A stretch of 64,000 nt of DNA from Pseudogemmatithrix spongiicola (GCF_030623445.1 NZ_CP130613.1:1302001-1366000); one strand, 5' to 3'; shown: positions 50,211 through 60,332, numbered from the stretch's first letter. Notes: generated by a model from the letters alone, not told the origin. A program made the numbers and translations.

Positions 50211-53079
50211 ACGACGAGTACACCTGCGTCTCGTTGCGCACCGGGCCGTTCAGCGAGTGCGTGAGGCCGATGCGGAAGTTGGCCGACGGGATCCGCATCA
50301 CCGAGATGCGCGGCACGTCGAAGGTGAACTCGCCCCCGACCACGCGCAGCGTCTCCCCGAACTCCTCGTCGCCGCCGACGATCCAATCGTGATAGAAGCG
50401 GAGGGGACCGGTGGTCTCCGCCGTGAGCATGCCGAAGCGACGCCCGCTGGCGATGCCGAAGGGCAGGCCGAGGTGCTCGATGCGATTGCCGAGCGCCGCG
50501 GGGTCGACGAACGGCGAGGCCGTGCCGCCGACGAAGAACATCTCGCTGATCGGCGCGCCGTCGTTCACTTCACCGCCGCGCGCCCGCACGGCGAAGCCGC
50601 CCTGCGGCATGCGCATGGCGATGCGCGCGTCTACCGTCGTGCGGGTGAAGTCGGAATCCTCGGCGGTGCCGCCGGTGTAGTTGGCCTTCCAGTCGAACGC
50701 CAGGCTCTGGCGCGGCCGCGTGTCGAGCGTGAGGCCGCCACCCAGTTCCGCGAAGTACAGCGTGCGCTCGCGCTTGGTAAGGATGAGAGACGGGTTGTCG
50801 CTGTTGCCGAGGCTGCCGCCGAGCCGCGTGCTGAGGCGCGTGCGCGCGCCGGTGCGTGAGAGTTCAGCGGCCAGCAATGCGCCGGTGTAGCGGCGGTCGA
50901 AAACCTCCCAGCCGAACCCGACCTTTCCCGGGTGCCGCGACGGCAGGTAGTCGGTGACGAATCCTTCGAGGGTGATGGCTGGGCGGAATCCGCGCCACGT
51001 GTAGCCCAGGCGCGCGCCGTTCCACGCGCCATCCAAGCCGCCGCCGGCGTAGAGCACGCCGGTGCCACGACCGACGGGATCGCCGAAGGTCGCGCCCGCG
51101 GCGAAGACGCTGCCGTCCTGACCATCGGTGCCGACCATGAGGAACGTCACGCCGAAGGGCCCGGCGCCGTAGCGGCGCGGCTCATTGAGCGGCGTGACCT
51201 CGAACTGCTGCGCGCGGCGCGTATCGACGCGCTTCACGGCGGGGAACTGCGCCTCATCGAGCGGCGGGGCAACGGCCACGCTGCTGCCCGCGTCGTTCAC
51301 GCGCAGGTCCCAGCCGCGTCCGTGCAGGTCCAGCCACCAGATGCGGCCGTCGGGACCGACTTCCGGCGAGGCGGCGGCGCCGAGCGTACGCACCGCGACG
51401 GTGATCGTGCCGCCGCTGAGCGGGATGCGTTCGATCTCGATGGCGCCGCTGGCTTCGCTGGCCACGAGCAGCGTCGAGTCGTTCTCCCACGTGGGGCTGA
51501 ACCGCGACGCCGCATCGGCGGGGCCGAGCACGCGCTCCTCGCCGGTGGCGAGGTCGATCACCACGGGCACCCAACGACCGTTCTGCTGCCGCGCAGACGC
51601 GACGCGGCGGCCATCCGGCGAGACGCGCGCACCCGCGTAGCTGGCGTCGAGGCCGCCTTGCTTGAGTACGCGCCGTGCGCCGCTGGCGAGCTCGACGATG
51701 AGCAACGAGCAGACGCCCGCGCCGCACTGCTGCGCGACGGCACGCTGTCCGTCGGGCGTGGGGTCGGCGAGCTGGATGCCTGCGCCCTTCGTGATGCGCC
51801 GTACGCGGCCGGACTTCACCTGCCACTCGAACAAGTCGCTGCGCGCGCGGCCGTCGCCCAGCGGCACGCTGCGGGTGACGAGGATGCGCTCGCCGTCGGG
51901 CATCCAGCGCGGTGCGTCGTACGGGCTGCCGTTGACGGGGCGGAGGATCGCGCTGCGCTTGAGTGCACGCGGATACGGTTGAGCGAAGACGATGTCTTCC
52001 GGGTCCTTCGCCAACCGCTTGGCGAGTGCCGTGGAATCGCGACGCTGCGCCGCGGTGTCGGGCTTGAGCGAGAGCACGACGATGCCGCCGGGATCCGTGT
52101 TCGTCGCGCGGCGCACGGCGATGCGTTCCCCGTCGGGCGCGACGTCGGGCGAGCCCACCGCCCACGACCATTTCTGTACCAGAGAGCCCTGCGCCAAGCC
52201 GTTGCGACGGATCTGGTCGCGCACGGCGGCGGCCTGTTCGGTGACTTGTGCGCTGAATCGACCATACAGCACGTCGGGCGCGTCACCGAAGGTGGCATTG
52301 AAGGCGGCGGGGAAGTTACGCCCGGCGCGCGCCGTGGTGCCGCGCCACAGCCGCGGGAGTACGGTGTCGCCGTACTGCACCTGCAGCCATTCGAGATAGG
52401 CCGACCCGATCAAGTAGCGCATGGCGCCGCCGTTGAAGCGGCCGGTGGCATCGAGCTGCCCGTAGGCGGGCAGGTAGCCTTCCAGCGCCAGCGTACGGAT
52501 GATCGCCGGGCGCAGCGCAGAGTTCGGGCGCCCGCTGCCGGTGAGTTCGCCCTCGATCACCGTCGCGTAGCCTTCGGTAACCCATGCGGGCACGCGGGTG
52601 ATGGGGCCGAGCGGCACGATGCTGAAGATGCCCAGCGGCAACGAGAGTGGCTTGCGCGACGGGCGCAGCAGGTGCGCGAGGTGCGCGTATTCGTGGACCG
52701 CGAGGATCTCGCCCCAGCCGCGCGAGTTGCCGATGTTGCTGGTGGGCGAGGGCGGCGTGGCCCAGAAGCGCATGGCCGGCGTGGTCAGCGATGGCCACGC
52801 GGAACCGTTGGGTTGGTTGAACGGATCCTCGACGACGAGGTCGATCTTGTGCGGATACGCGTAGCCCACGCGGTCGGCGACCGCCGTGCGCACGCTCTCC
52901 ATGCGCTCGGCGACTTGGCGCGCCCAGGCTTCGAGCTCGGGCTCGTAATGGATGCGGAAGTGCGGGGTCTCGAAGGTCCGGTACTTGAGCGACGGGACTT
53001 CGACTTGGGCGGCGAGCGGTACGTTGGAGGCGCAGGCGAGGATGAGCGCGGCGAGCGCACGAAGAGCCGTGTGACGCAT
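50194..53079 (-). CDS. Peptidase/beta-propeller/barrel protein
   Basis: This is a 961-residue exported protein. After the signal peptide, an N-terminal gluzincin-like peptidase domain has HEYAH (His 129, Glu 130, His 133) and WVTEGYATVIEGE with the third zinc ligand. WD40/TolB-like repeats follow (SPDVAPDGERIAVRR, DAPRWMPDGERILVTR, GARVSPDGRRVASAR). The last about 350 residues look like an outer-membrane beta-barrel ending in VYSSFSVRP. Such proteins probably act at the outer membrane on protein substrates; the precise role is unknown. ATG 53079 begins the signal; the frame is open to 53310. Confidence 0.82.
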   Translation of the reverse strand: MRHTALRALAALILACASNVPLAAQVEVPSLKYRTFETPHFRIHYEPELEAWARQVAERMESVRTAVADRVGYAYPHKIDLVVEDPFNQPNGSAWPSLTTPAMRFWATPPSPTSNIGNSRGWGEILAVHEYAHLAHLLRPSRKPLSLPLGIFSIVPLGPITRVPAWVTEGYATVIEGELTGSGRPNSALRPAIIRTLALEGYLPAYGQLDATGRFNGGAMRYLIGSAYLEWLQVQYGDTVLPRLWRGTTARAGRNFPAAFNATFGDAPDVLYGRFSAQVTEQAAAVRDQIRRNGLAQGSLVQKWSWAVGSPDVAPDGERIAVRRATNTDPGGIVVLSLKPDTAAQRRDSTALAKRLAKDPEDIVFAQPYPRALKRSAILRPVNGSPYDAPRWMPDGERILVTRSVPLGDGRARSDLFEWQVKSGRVRRITKGAGIQLADPTPDGQRAVAQQCGAGVCSLLIVELASGARRVLKQGGLDASYAGARVSPDGRRVASARQQNGRWVPVVIDLATGEERVLGPADAASRFSPTWENDSTLLVASEASGAIEIERIPLSGGTITVAVRTLGAAASPEVGPDGRIWWLDLHGRGWDLRVNDAGSSVAVAPPLDEAQFPAVKRVDTRRAQQFEVTPLNEPRRYGAGPFGVTFLMVGTDGQDGSVFAAGATFGDPVGRGTGVLYAGGGLDGAWNGARLGYTWRGFRPAITLEGFVTDYLPSRHPGKVGFGWEVFDRRYTGALLAAELSRTGARTRLSTRLGGSLGNSDNPSLILTKRERTLYFAELGGGLTLDTRPRQSLAFDWKANYTGGTAEDSDFTRTTVDARIAMRMPQGGFAVRARGGEVNDGAPISEMFFVGGTASPFVDPAALGNRIEHLGLPFGIASGRRFGMLTAETTGPLRFYHDWIVGGDEEFGETLRVVGGEFTFDVPRISVMRIPSANFRIGLTHSLNGPVRNETQVYSSFSVRP

Positions 53080-53099
53080 GGACGGATGCCGGTGAGCGG

Positions 53100-54071
53100 T
53101 CAGTCGAGGGCGGCGGCGAACTCCCGCACGATGTCGCCGGCGGGCTTCACCTCGTGGATGCCGGCCACCGAACGACCGGCTTGCCAGTAATCGCTGCTCA
53201 CGTCGGAGGAGTGCAGCGATTTCTTGAGGCGACGTACGGAGTTGAGCGCGTAGAAGGTTCGCATCCAATGCTTGGTCTTGCGACCCTTGAGCATCCAACG
53301 CGCGAACCACCCCGCCGAGGTCCCGAGCCGATCTATGAACGGATTCCTAATGACAGCCACCGGGACGCCGGTGAGACGCTCCGTCATCACGATGTCATCG
53401 GCCTCCGCGTCGATGATCGCCTGCTTGTAGGCATCGCTGGCCTTGCACTCCGGCGTGGCGATGAAGCGCGTGCCGAGTTGCACCGCCGCGTAGCCGATGC
53501 GCAGCTGTCGCGTGAACTCCTGCGCGTCGCCGACGCCGCCGGCGGAGACGATGGGCAGCCCAAAGGGCGCCAGTTCATCGAACAGTGCTTCGGGCGAGAG
53601 CCGGCCCGCGTGCCCACCGGCGAGCTTGTTCACCGCCACGAGCCCGTCGACGCCGCCGTCCACGCCCTTCTGCGCCCATTTGCGCTCGGTAACGTCGTGG
53701 TAGACCACGCCGCCCGCCGCATGCACGCGCTCGCAGACCCACTTCGGGTTGCCGAGTGAGGTCAGAAAGAAGCGCACGCCCTCCTCGAGCGCGATGTCGA
53801 TCCACTGCGACATACGCTCGCGGTAGAGCTTGTTGTTGCCCTCGATGAGCGCGTTGAAGCCGATAGGCTTGCTGGTCAGCGAGCGGATGTGCCGCAGCCC
53901 GGCGCGAAACTCGTAGCCGTGCACGTAGGTGAGCGAGATCGGCTGGACGATGCCGAGTCCGCCCGCTTCGCTGACGGCCGCGACGAGTTCGGGATTGGAG
54001 CAGGGGTACATGGGGCCGCAGACCAGCGGCACCTGCACGCCGGCGTGGCGCGTGAACGGCGTCTCCATCAT
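53100..54071 (-). CDS. Nitronate monooxygenase / 2-nitropropane dioxygenase family
   Basis: This is a 323-residue FMN-dependent TIM-barrel enzyme. Recognisable parts are VPLVCGPMYPCSNPELVAAVSEAGGLG, KPIGFNALIEG, GGVVYHDVTERKWAQ and VSAGGVGDAQEFTRQLRIGYAAVQLGTRFIATPE, the last binding FMN phosphate. The family oxidises nitronates or reduces enoyl groups. The ATG at 54071 overlaps the stop of the DUF4442 gene, so translation is coupled. Confidence 0.88.
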   Translation of the reverse strand: MMETPFTRHAGVQVPLVCGPMYPCSNPELVAAVSEAGGLGIVQPISLTYVHGYEFRAGLRHIRSLTSKPIGFNALIEGNNKLYRERMSQWIDIALEEGVRFFLTSLGNPKWVCERVHAAGGVVYHDVTERKWAQKGVDGGVDGLVAVNKLAGGHAGRLSPEALFDELAPFGLPIVSAGGVGDAQEFTRQLRIGYAAVQLGTRFIATPECKASDAYKQAIIDAEADDIVMTERLTGVPVAVIRNPFIDRLGTSAGWFARWMLKGRKTKHWMRTFYALNSVRRLKKSLHSSDVSSDYWQAGRSVAGIHEVKPAGDIVREFAAALD

Positions 54072-54541
54072 CGCGCCGGCCCGAGGCGCCACAGCACCTT
54101 GCCCGTGGCGACCTTCGTGCCCGACGGATCGAAGCACTCGGCGATGACCTCGAAGTCCTGGTCCGCCGTGACCGTGGGGACGGTGACGCGGCTCACGGCG
54201 CGGATGGTGCCGCGCGCCTTCTTATGGTAGGTCATCGACAGCGTCGTCACGATGCCGCGGATGTTCTCCGGCAGGCCGGCCATCATGGCGAGGCCCGAGG
54301 CCATCTCGGCTACGTTCATAAGGGCGATGGCGTGGACGCTGCCCAAGTGCTGGCGGTTGGCCCGGATGTCGGGGATTTCGACCTCCGCATGGCCGGGTTC
54401 GAGAACCTTGATGCGGGGCCGCACGGAGCCGGAGTAGGGCACGGTCCGGGCGAAGATCTTGGCGAAGAGCCACTCGCCGCCAGGGAGCGCGGAGAGGCGG
54501 CGCCAAAGGGACAGCAGGCGGGTGCCGGGAGAGGAGGCCAT
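54068..54541 (-). CDS. DUF4442 hotdog-fold thioesterase-like protein
   Basis: This is a 157-residue protein with the hotdog elements HAEVEIPDIRANRQHLGSVHAIALMNVAEMASGLAMM (active-site His/Asn region), then TLSMTYHKKARGTIRA. DUF4442 proteins are predicted acyl-CoA thioesterases. It is encoded just upstream of, and overlapping, the nitronate monooxygenase gene, which suggests a joint role in fatty-acid or acyl metabolism. Confidence 0.82.
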   Translation of the reverse strand: MASSPGTRLLSLWRRLSALPGGEWLFAKIFARTVPYSGSVRPRIKVLEPGHAEVEIPDIRANRQHLGSVHAIALMNVAEMASGLAMMAGLPENIRGIVTTLSMTYHKKARGTIRAVSRVTVPTVTADQDFEVIAECFDPSGTKVATGKVLWRLGPAR

Positions 54542-54679
54542 CGGGAAAAGCTCGCCGGGCGCCGGGGGGAAGGGAAGCGACGGCAGGCCGGACGCTGTCC
54601 CCCTTGTGAGGCGAGGTGCGATGGCGGTAGCGTCACGGGTATATCACGGGCAGGAATCCCCTTACACGGCGGAGCGCGA

Positions 54680-56449
54680 ATGCGGGTGACGGGCGGCAGG
54701 CGATGGGCGCTGGTGGCGGCGACGGCAGTGCTGGGCGCGTCGGCGTGTGAGTCCCCCACGAAACCGCCGCCGGCGATTGCCTCGGTGGTGGTGGGGCCGG
54801 GCACGGCACTCATCGAGAGCGGCGCCTCGCTGCAGCTCGGCGTCGTCGTCACGGACGTCAACAGCAACCCGGTGACAAACCGTCCCGTGACCTGGACGTC
54901 CGCCGATACCAGCCTCGTCACCGTCACGTCCTCGGGCCTGGCGACGGCCAAGAACAACCGCACCAACACCAGCGCGTCGGTGCGCGTGACGGCCACCATC
55001 GGCGGCGTGTCGGACGATGCGGAACTGCTCGTGCAGCCGGTTGCGGCCGCGACGATCACGCTGGCGGCGCTCGCCGGGCCGATTGCCGAAGGGCAGACGC
55101 CGACGCTGACGTTCCAGGCGCGCGATGCCGGCGGCGGCCTGCTCTCCGGTCGCCAGCCATTCTGGGAGTCGCGCGACACGAACGTGGTGCAGGTGAGCGC
55201 CAATGGCCAGCTCACCCCGGTGGCGTTCATCGGGACCAGCAACCGCTCGGCGCGCGTGGTCGCCACGCTCGGGTCGGTGCGCGACTCGGTCCTGGTCAGC
55301 GTCGCGCCCTCCGCGTTGGCCTCGCTGGAGATCCAGCCGCAGCAGCCCTACCTGCGCCTCGGCTACACCAAGCGCCTGCGCGTCGTGGCGACGACGGCCG
55401 CGGGTTCGCGCATCACGGGCCTGCCGGCGACGTACACCTCGAGCAACGGTGCCGTGGTCACCACCACGGACGCAGGCCTCGTCACCGCCAGCACCAACAC
55501 CACCGGCACCTCGCAGATCATCGCGACCTACGGCGCCGCGGCAGACACCGTGACGTTGACGGTCGACAACTGCGGCGCCGGGCCGGCCGGCACGTATCCA
55601 ATTGAGTTGCGCAACGTGGGACCGGGCCTGAGCCCGGCGGTGCAGGAAGCCTTCGACTGCGCCCGGGCGCGCATCCAATCGGTGATCCGCGCGCCGATCT
55701 CGATCGTCACCTTCTCCACGGCGACCACGACACCCGCGAGTTGCTTCAGCCAGACCATCGATGCGGGAACGTCCACGGGCGGCGTCATCATCCTGATGCG
55801 CGTGGCGCCGATCGACGGCGTCGGTGCCGTCCTCGGCCGCGCCGGTCCGTGCTCGATCCGGTCCACGAGCCGCCTCGCCGTCATCGGCCTCATGGAGTTC
55901 GACGACGCCGACCTCAACAACCTCGTGACCAACGGCACGTTGCTGCCCGTCATCCTGCACGAGATGCTGCACGTGATCGGCCTCGGCTCGACGTGGCGCG
56001 ATCCGCTCATCCCGAACATCTACACGGGCGACACGGGCGATCCGGGCTTCCTCGGCGAGCGCGCGACGCGCGCCTGCCGCGAGGAGCACGGTGGGACGCT
56101 CACCTGCGCCGTGCAGGTGCCGGTGGAGAACTGCGTCGGTATCCCAGGCTGCGGCGCCGGCACGCAGTACGGCCACTGGCGCGAGCTGACGTTCGACCAC
56201 GAGCTAATGACGGGCTACATCGACCCGCCGCGTCCGCCGTTCTCGCGCATGTCCATGGCGGCGCTCGGTGACCTCGGCTACACCGTGGATATCGAACAAG
56301 CCGAGCACTACGTGATGCCGACGCCGACCTTGCGCGAGCGCGGCATTCTGAACCCGCAGAACCTGCGCCTCGGCTTGCAGTTGCCGGCGCCGGTGCTGCC
56401 GACCCAAACCGTCGACGCCCAAGGCCGCGTGCGGCCGCTCCTGCGCTGA
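54680..56449 (+). CDS. Leishmanolysin-like metalloprotease with BIG2 domains
   Basis: This is a 589-residue secreted lipoprotein (VLGASACESP). Three immunoglobulin-like BIG2 repeats fill about residues 30-295 (VTWTSADTSLVTVTSSGLATA). The metalloprotease domain has VILHEMLHVIGLGS (HExxH at about 427) with a third His in the TQYGHWRELTFDHELM region and a Met-turn (SRMSMAALGDLGY), matching the M8 clan. It probably degrades proteins outside the cell. The ATG at 54680 has GGAG 5 bases upstream. The gene runs away from the DUF4442 gene. Confidence 0.85.
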   Translation: MRVTGGRRWALVAATAVLGASACESPTKPPPAIASVVVGPGTALIESGASLQLGVVVTDVNSNPVTNRPVTWTSADTSLVTVTSSGLATAKNNRTNTSASVRVTATIGGVSDDAELLVQPVAAATITLAALAGPIAEGQTPTLTFQARDAGGGLLSGRQPFWESRDTNVVQVSANGQLTPVAFIGTSNRSARVVATLGSVRDSVLVSVAPSALASLEIQPQQPYLRLGYTKRLRVVATTAAGSRITGLPATYTSSNGAVVTTTDAGLVTASTNTTGTSQIIATYGAAADTVTLTVDNCGAGPAGTYPIELRNVGPGLSPAVQEAFDCARARIQSVIRAPISIVTFSTATTTPASCFSQTIDAGTSTGGVIILMRVAPIDGVGAVLGRAGPCSIRSTSRLAVIGLMEFDDADLNNLVTNGTLLPVILHEMLHVIGLGSTWRDPLIPNIYTGDTGDPGFLGERATRACREEHGGTLTCAVQVPVENCVGIPGCGAGTQYGHWRELTFDHELMTGYIDPPRPPFSRMSMAALGDLGYTVDIEQAEHYVMPTPTLRERGILNPQNLRLGLQLPAPVLPTQTVDAQGRVRPLLR

Positions 56450-56451
56450 CG

Positions 56452-58503
56452 TTGACGTCACCCACGCCGCCGGTTCCGCCGGTCGCGCCTCGCCTCCCCG
56501 TGGAGCTCACGCTTCACGGGGAGCGTCGCGTCGACGACTACGCCTACTTCCGGGACCGCGAGCACCCGGAGACCATTCCGTACCTCGAGCGCGAGAACGC
56601 GTACACCGACGCGATGACCGCGCACACCAAGCCGCTCGAGGACGCGCTCTACGCTGAGATCGTCGCGCGCATCAAGGAGGACGACGACTCCGTGCCCGTG
56701 AAGGACGGCGGGTGGTTCTACCAGTCGCGCACCTTCAAGGGCAAGCAGTATCCCGTGCACCTGCGCCGGCGCGGCTCGCTTGACGCGCCGGAGGAGACGG
56801 TGCTCGATGAGAACGCGGAGGCCGAGGGGCTCGCGTACTACGAGCTCGGCGGCATGGCGGTCTCGCCGGACGGCAACTGGCTCGCCGTGCTCGAGGACAG
56901 CACCGGCTACGAGGACTTCACGCTGCGCATCCGCGACCTGCGCACGGGCGCGTGGCTGGCCGATCGCATCGAGAAGGTGAGCTGGGGCCTCGCCTGGGCC
57001 AATGACAACCGCACGCTCTTCTATGTGACCTTCGACGCCGCCAAGCGCGGTGATTCCGTCTGGCGCCACGTCGTCGGGACGCCGCGTGAGCAGGATGTGC
57101 GGGTGCTGCACGAGCCGGACGTCACGTTCAACGCCAGCGTGGCCCGTGCGCGCAGCGGCGAGTGGATCGTGCTCGGCAGCTCGTCGTTCACGTCGTCGGA
57201 GTGGTCCGTGCTGTCGGCGGACGATCCCTCGACGCCGCCACGGATGGTGGCGCCGCGGCAACCCGACCTCGAGTACGATGTCATCCCCGGCGATGGCTGG
57301 TTCTACATCCTCACCAACCGCGAGGCACGCAACTTCCAGGTGATGCGCGCGCCGTTCGGTGCGCCCGGCGCGTGGGAGCCCTGGCTCACGCCTCGGGCCG
57401 ACGCGTTCGTCGAGGACGTGATGGCCTTCAAGCGGCATGTCGTCGTCACCGAGCGCCGCGAGGGCCTGCGGCGGCTGGTCGTGCATGCGCTGGCCACGGG
57501 CGCGGCGCACGACGTCGAGTTCCCCGAGTCGGCCTACGGCGTGTTCCCGACGAGCAACCCGGAGTTCGACACCGACACGCTGCGTTTCATGTACAGCTCA
57601 CCGGTGACGCCGAACTCGGTGTTCGACTACCGGATGGACTCAAGAAGCCGCGAGCTCAAGAAGCGTGACGAAGTGCTCGGCGGCTACGAACCCTCGCGCT
57701 ACGCGGTTGAGCGCACGATGGCCACGGCCCGCGACGGCACGCGCATCCCGGTGTCGATGGTGTACCGCAAGGACCTCGTGCGCGACGGCTCGCGCCCGCT
57801 GCTGCTCTATGCCTACGGGTCCTATGGCTACACGCTGGAGCCCACGTTCAGCTCGGCGCGCGTGTCGTTGATCGACCGCGGCGTCATCTATGCCATCGCG
57901 CACATCCGCGGCGGGCAGGAGATGGGGCGCCAGTGGTACGACGACGGCAAGATGCTGAAGAAGATGAATACGTTCACCGACTTCATCGACGTGGCCGAGC
58001 ACTTGGTCCGCGAGCGCTACACGGCGCCCGATCGGATCGTGGCGCACGGGGGCAGCGCCGGTGGCCTGTTGATGGGTGTGGTGGCGAACCTGCGGCCCGA
58101 CCTCTTCCGCGCGATCGTCGCGGATGTGCCGTTCGTGGACGTGATCAACACGATGCTCGACGCGAGCATTCCGCTCACGGCGCAGGAGTGGCTGCAGTGG
58201 GGCAACCCGCAGGTGGAGGCGGAGTACCGCTACATCCGGCAGTACTCGCCGTACGACAACGTGCAGGCGCAGGCGTATCCCGCCATGCTCGTGATCAGCG
58301 GGCTCTACGACCCGCGCGTGGCCTATTGGGAACCGACGAAGTGGGTGGCCAAGCTCCGCGCGCTCAAGACCGACACGAACGTGCTGCTGCTGCGCATGCA
58401 GATGACCGCTGGCCACGGCGGCGGGTCGGGGCGCTACGAGCAGTACCGTGAGGCGGCGTTCCGGTATGCGTTCATGCTCGATCAGTTGGGACTAACTACT
58501 TAG
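56452..58503 (+). CDS. ptrB: Oligopeptidase B (S9A prolyl oligopeptidase family)
   Basis: This is a 683-residue serine peptidase that cuts short peptides after basic residues. An N-terminal beta-propeller begins PPVAPRLPVELTLHGERRVDDYAYFRDR, the usual PtrB opening. The alpha/beta-hydrolase has GGSAGGLLMG (Ser about 534), DPRVAYWEPTKW (Asp) and TAGHGGGSGRY (His), a full triad. It is cytoplasmic by family. It starts at a TTG 2 bases after the metalloprotease stop, so the two are likely cotranscribed. Confidence 0.92.
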   Translation: MTSPTPPVPPVAPRLPVELTLHGERRVDDYAYFRDREHPETIPYLERENAYTDAMTAHTKPLEDALYAEIVARIKEDDDSVPVKDGGWFYQSRTFKGKQYPVHLRRRGSLDAPEETVLDENAEAEGLAYYELGGMAVSPDGNWLAVLEDSTGYEDFTLRIRDLRTGAWLADRIEKVSWGLAWANDNRTLFYVTFDAAKRGDSVWRHVVGTPREQDVRVLHEPDVTFNASVARARSGEWIVLGSSSFTSSEWSVLSADDPSTPPRMVAPRQPDLEYDVIPGDGWFYILTNREARNFQVMRAPFGAPGAWEPWLTPRADAFVEDVMAFKRHVVVTERREGLRRLVVHALATGAAHDVEFPESAYGVFPTSNPEFDTDTLRFMYSSPVTPNSVFDYRMDSRSRELKKRDEVLGGYEPSRYAVERTMATARDGTRIPVSMVYRKDLVRDGSRPLLLYAYGSYGYTLEPTFSSARVSLIDRGVIYAIAHIRGGQEMGRQWYDDGKMLKKMNTFTDFIDVAEHLVRERYTAPDRIVAHGGSAGGLLMGVVANLRPDLFRAIVADVPFVDVINTMLDASIPLTAQEWLQWGNPQVEAEYRYIRQYSPYDNVQAQAYPAMLVISGLYDPRVAYWEPTKWVAKLRALKTDTNVLLLRMQMTAGHGGGSGRYEQYREAAFRYAFMLDQLGLTT

Positions 58504-58664
58504 CCACAGAGGCACAGAGACACGGAGCCTTGCTTGCCGCTCGGAGAGGATGGCCGGTTCGAACTCAATACCTTGGGGGTCCGCGCCGAATTCTCGGCTC
58601 GGACCCCCAAGGTGTTTGCTGTCGTCGACCAAGCGCAATCCTCTGTGTCTCCTGCCTCTGTGGC
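58503..58664. repeat. Nested palindromic element between convergent genes
   Basis: Outer arms (58503-58523 and 58645-58664) match as near-perfect inverted repeats of a CCACAGAGGCAC-type sequence, and an inner 13-bp perfect hairpin lies at 58571-58612. Similar CACAGAG-rich palindromes are dispersed in many environmental genomes. Confidence 0.6.
58571..58612. terminator. Hairpin, likely bidirectional terminator
   Basis: CCTTGGGGGTCCG pairs perfectly with CGGACCCCCAAGG, with a second small stem (GCCGA/TCGGC) in the loop. It lies between two convergent genes, ending at 58503 and 58674. It has only a weak T-run. Confidence 0.6.
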
Positions 58665-58673
58665 CAGTAGTCC

Positions 58674-60332
58674 CTAACGCGCACGATGCACCGCGCGGCC
58701 GCCGAGCATCGTGAGCACGGGCTTCGCCCGCAGCAGCGCCTGCGGATCGGGTACGAGGATGTCCTCGCTCAACACGACCAGGTCGGCATAGTACCCCGGC
58801 GCCAGGACGCCGAGCTCGTGCTCGCGGTACGCCGCGTAAGCCGACCCCCACGTGTAGAAGTGCAGCGCACGCTCCACGCTGATGCGCTGCTCGGGCACCC
58901 AGCCGCCGCGCGGGGTGCCGTCGGCGAGTTGTCGCGTCACCGCCGTGTAGATGCCGAGCAGCGGGTCCATCGGGAACACCGGATAGTCCGAGCCGAAGGC
59001 CTGGATCGCCCCTGCGTCATCCAGCGCCTTGAACGGCATCGCACGCCGCTCGCGCACCGGGCCGAGCAGCGGCACGTAGTTCTGCATCGACGTGGGGCCG
59101 GGCATGGCGAAGATCGCCTGCGTGCTCGCGATGACGCCGAGCCGCTTGAAGCGCGGGATGTCCTCCGGGTGAGGCACCTCGAGGTGCTCGACGCGGCCGC
59201 GGCGGTCGCGCGGGCCGTTGCGCGTCGCGAGCGAGTCGAAGGCATCCAAGGCGAGGCGGATCGCGCGGTCGCCGATCGCGTGGAGTTCCACCTGCAGGCC
59301 GGCGCGGTCGTAGCGCGCCAGCGTGTTGAGCAAGGGCGTCAGCTCCCACATCGGCAGACCACGGCTCTCGGTGCCCGTGTACGGCTCCAGCATCGCCGCG
59401 GTGCCGGCGTCCACCGTGCCGTCGAGCATGCCCTTGGCGATCCCGAAGCGCAGGTACGGGCCCGTCTCGCGCCGCGCGCGCGCGGCGTACGCGTCGAGGA
59501 CCGAGTCCGTCGCCGCCTCCGTGAACGGCACGGCGATGCGGAAGCGCAGGCGGATCGAATCGGCTGCGATGGCCCGCGCGATCGCCGAGTCCTCCGTGGC
59601 CGTGGTCGCGTTGGCCACCTGCACGGCGGTGAGGCCGACCGACGCGGCGTGCGCCATCAGTTCGTTGAGCGAGCGGCGCACCTCGAGCTCGCTCGGGGCG
59701 GGGAGCAGCCGGCGCACGAGCCCCATCGCCGATTCCTGCAGCAAGCCGGTCGGTGTCCCGTCCGGTTCGCGCACGATCACGCCATCCGTCGGGTCGCGCG
59801 TCTCGGCGCTGACGGCGGCAAGTCGCAGCGCCGTCGCGTTGGCAATCGCCTGGTGTCCGTCGCGATCGGTGATGAGCACCGGTCGGTCGGGGAACGCCGC
59901 ATCGAGGAAGCGTCGGTGCGCGGTGTTGCGCGGGAACATGTCCGGGGTCCAGCCACGTCCCGTGATCCATGCGTCCGCCGGCATCTCTGCGGCGAAGGCC
60001 TGCAGGCGCGCCACCAACTCCGCGGCGTCCTTGGCGTCGCCCAAGTCCGCCGTGCGCCGCGTCCGGAAGTGCCAGTGCGCATCGTGCAGCCCGGGGATCA
60101 CCCGGCGACCCTGCAAGTCCTCGACGGCGGTGCTGTCGCCCGCCAGCGCGAGGATCTCCGCGTCGCTGCCCACGGCGACGATGCGCTCGCCGCGGATCGC
60201 GATCGCCGTCGCGCTCGGGCGCAGTGAGTCGCCCGTCCACACCTTGCCATTGTGGAGGATGGCATCCGGCGGAGCCTCGCGGGCGCAGGCGAGGCCCGCG
60301 AGGATGGCCAGCAGCAATACGCGCCGCATCAC
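58674..60332 (-). CDS. Amidohydrolase, YtcJ-like (amidohydrolase_3)
   Basis: This is a 552-residue exported metal hydrolase with a lipobox (LAGLACA). The metal site HDAHWHF (His 83, 86, 88) follows GRRVIPGL. Later motifs include VELHAIGDRAIRLALD and VEHLEVPHPEDIPRF, then GSDYPVFPMDP with the catalytic Asp. It hydrolyses an amide or cyclic amide of unknown identity. Its ATG overlaps the stop of the large BNR-repeat gene, so the two are probably coupled. Confidence 0.9.
   Translation of the reverse strand: MMRRVLLLAILAGLACAREAPPDAILHNGKVWTGDSLRPSATAIAIRGERIVAVGSDAEILALAGDSTAVEDLQGRRVIPGLHDAHWHFRTRRTADLGDAKDAAELVARLQAFAAEMPADAWITGRGWTPDMFPRNTAHRRFLDAAFPDRPVLITDRDGHQAIANATALRLAAVSAETRDPTDGVIVREPDGTPTGLLQESAMGLVRRLLPAPSELEVRRSLNELMAHAASVGLTAVQVANATTATEDSAIARAIAADSIRLRFRIAVPFTEAATDSVLDAYAARARRETGPYLRFGIAKGMLDGTVDAGTAAMLEPYTGTESRGLPMWELTPLLNTLARYDRAGLQVELHAIGDRAIRLALDAFDSLATRNGPRDRRGRVEHLEVPHPEDIPRFKRLGVIASTQAIFAMPGPTSMQNYVPLLGPVRERRAMPFKALDDAGAIQAFGSDYPVFPMDPLLGIYTAVTRQLADGTPRGGWVPEQRISVERALHFYTWGSAYAAYREHELGVLAPGYYADLVVLSEDILVPDPQALLRAKPVLTMLGGRAVHRAR

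Noticed and set aside
50932..53190. Long plus-strand open frame opposite the peptidase/propeller gene
   Set aside because: Arg/Ala-rich shadow; the reverse strand has HEYAH and repeat motifs.
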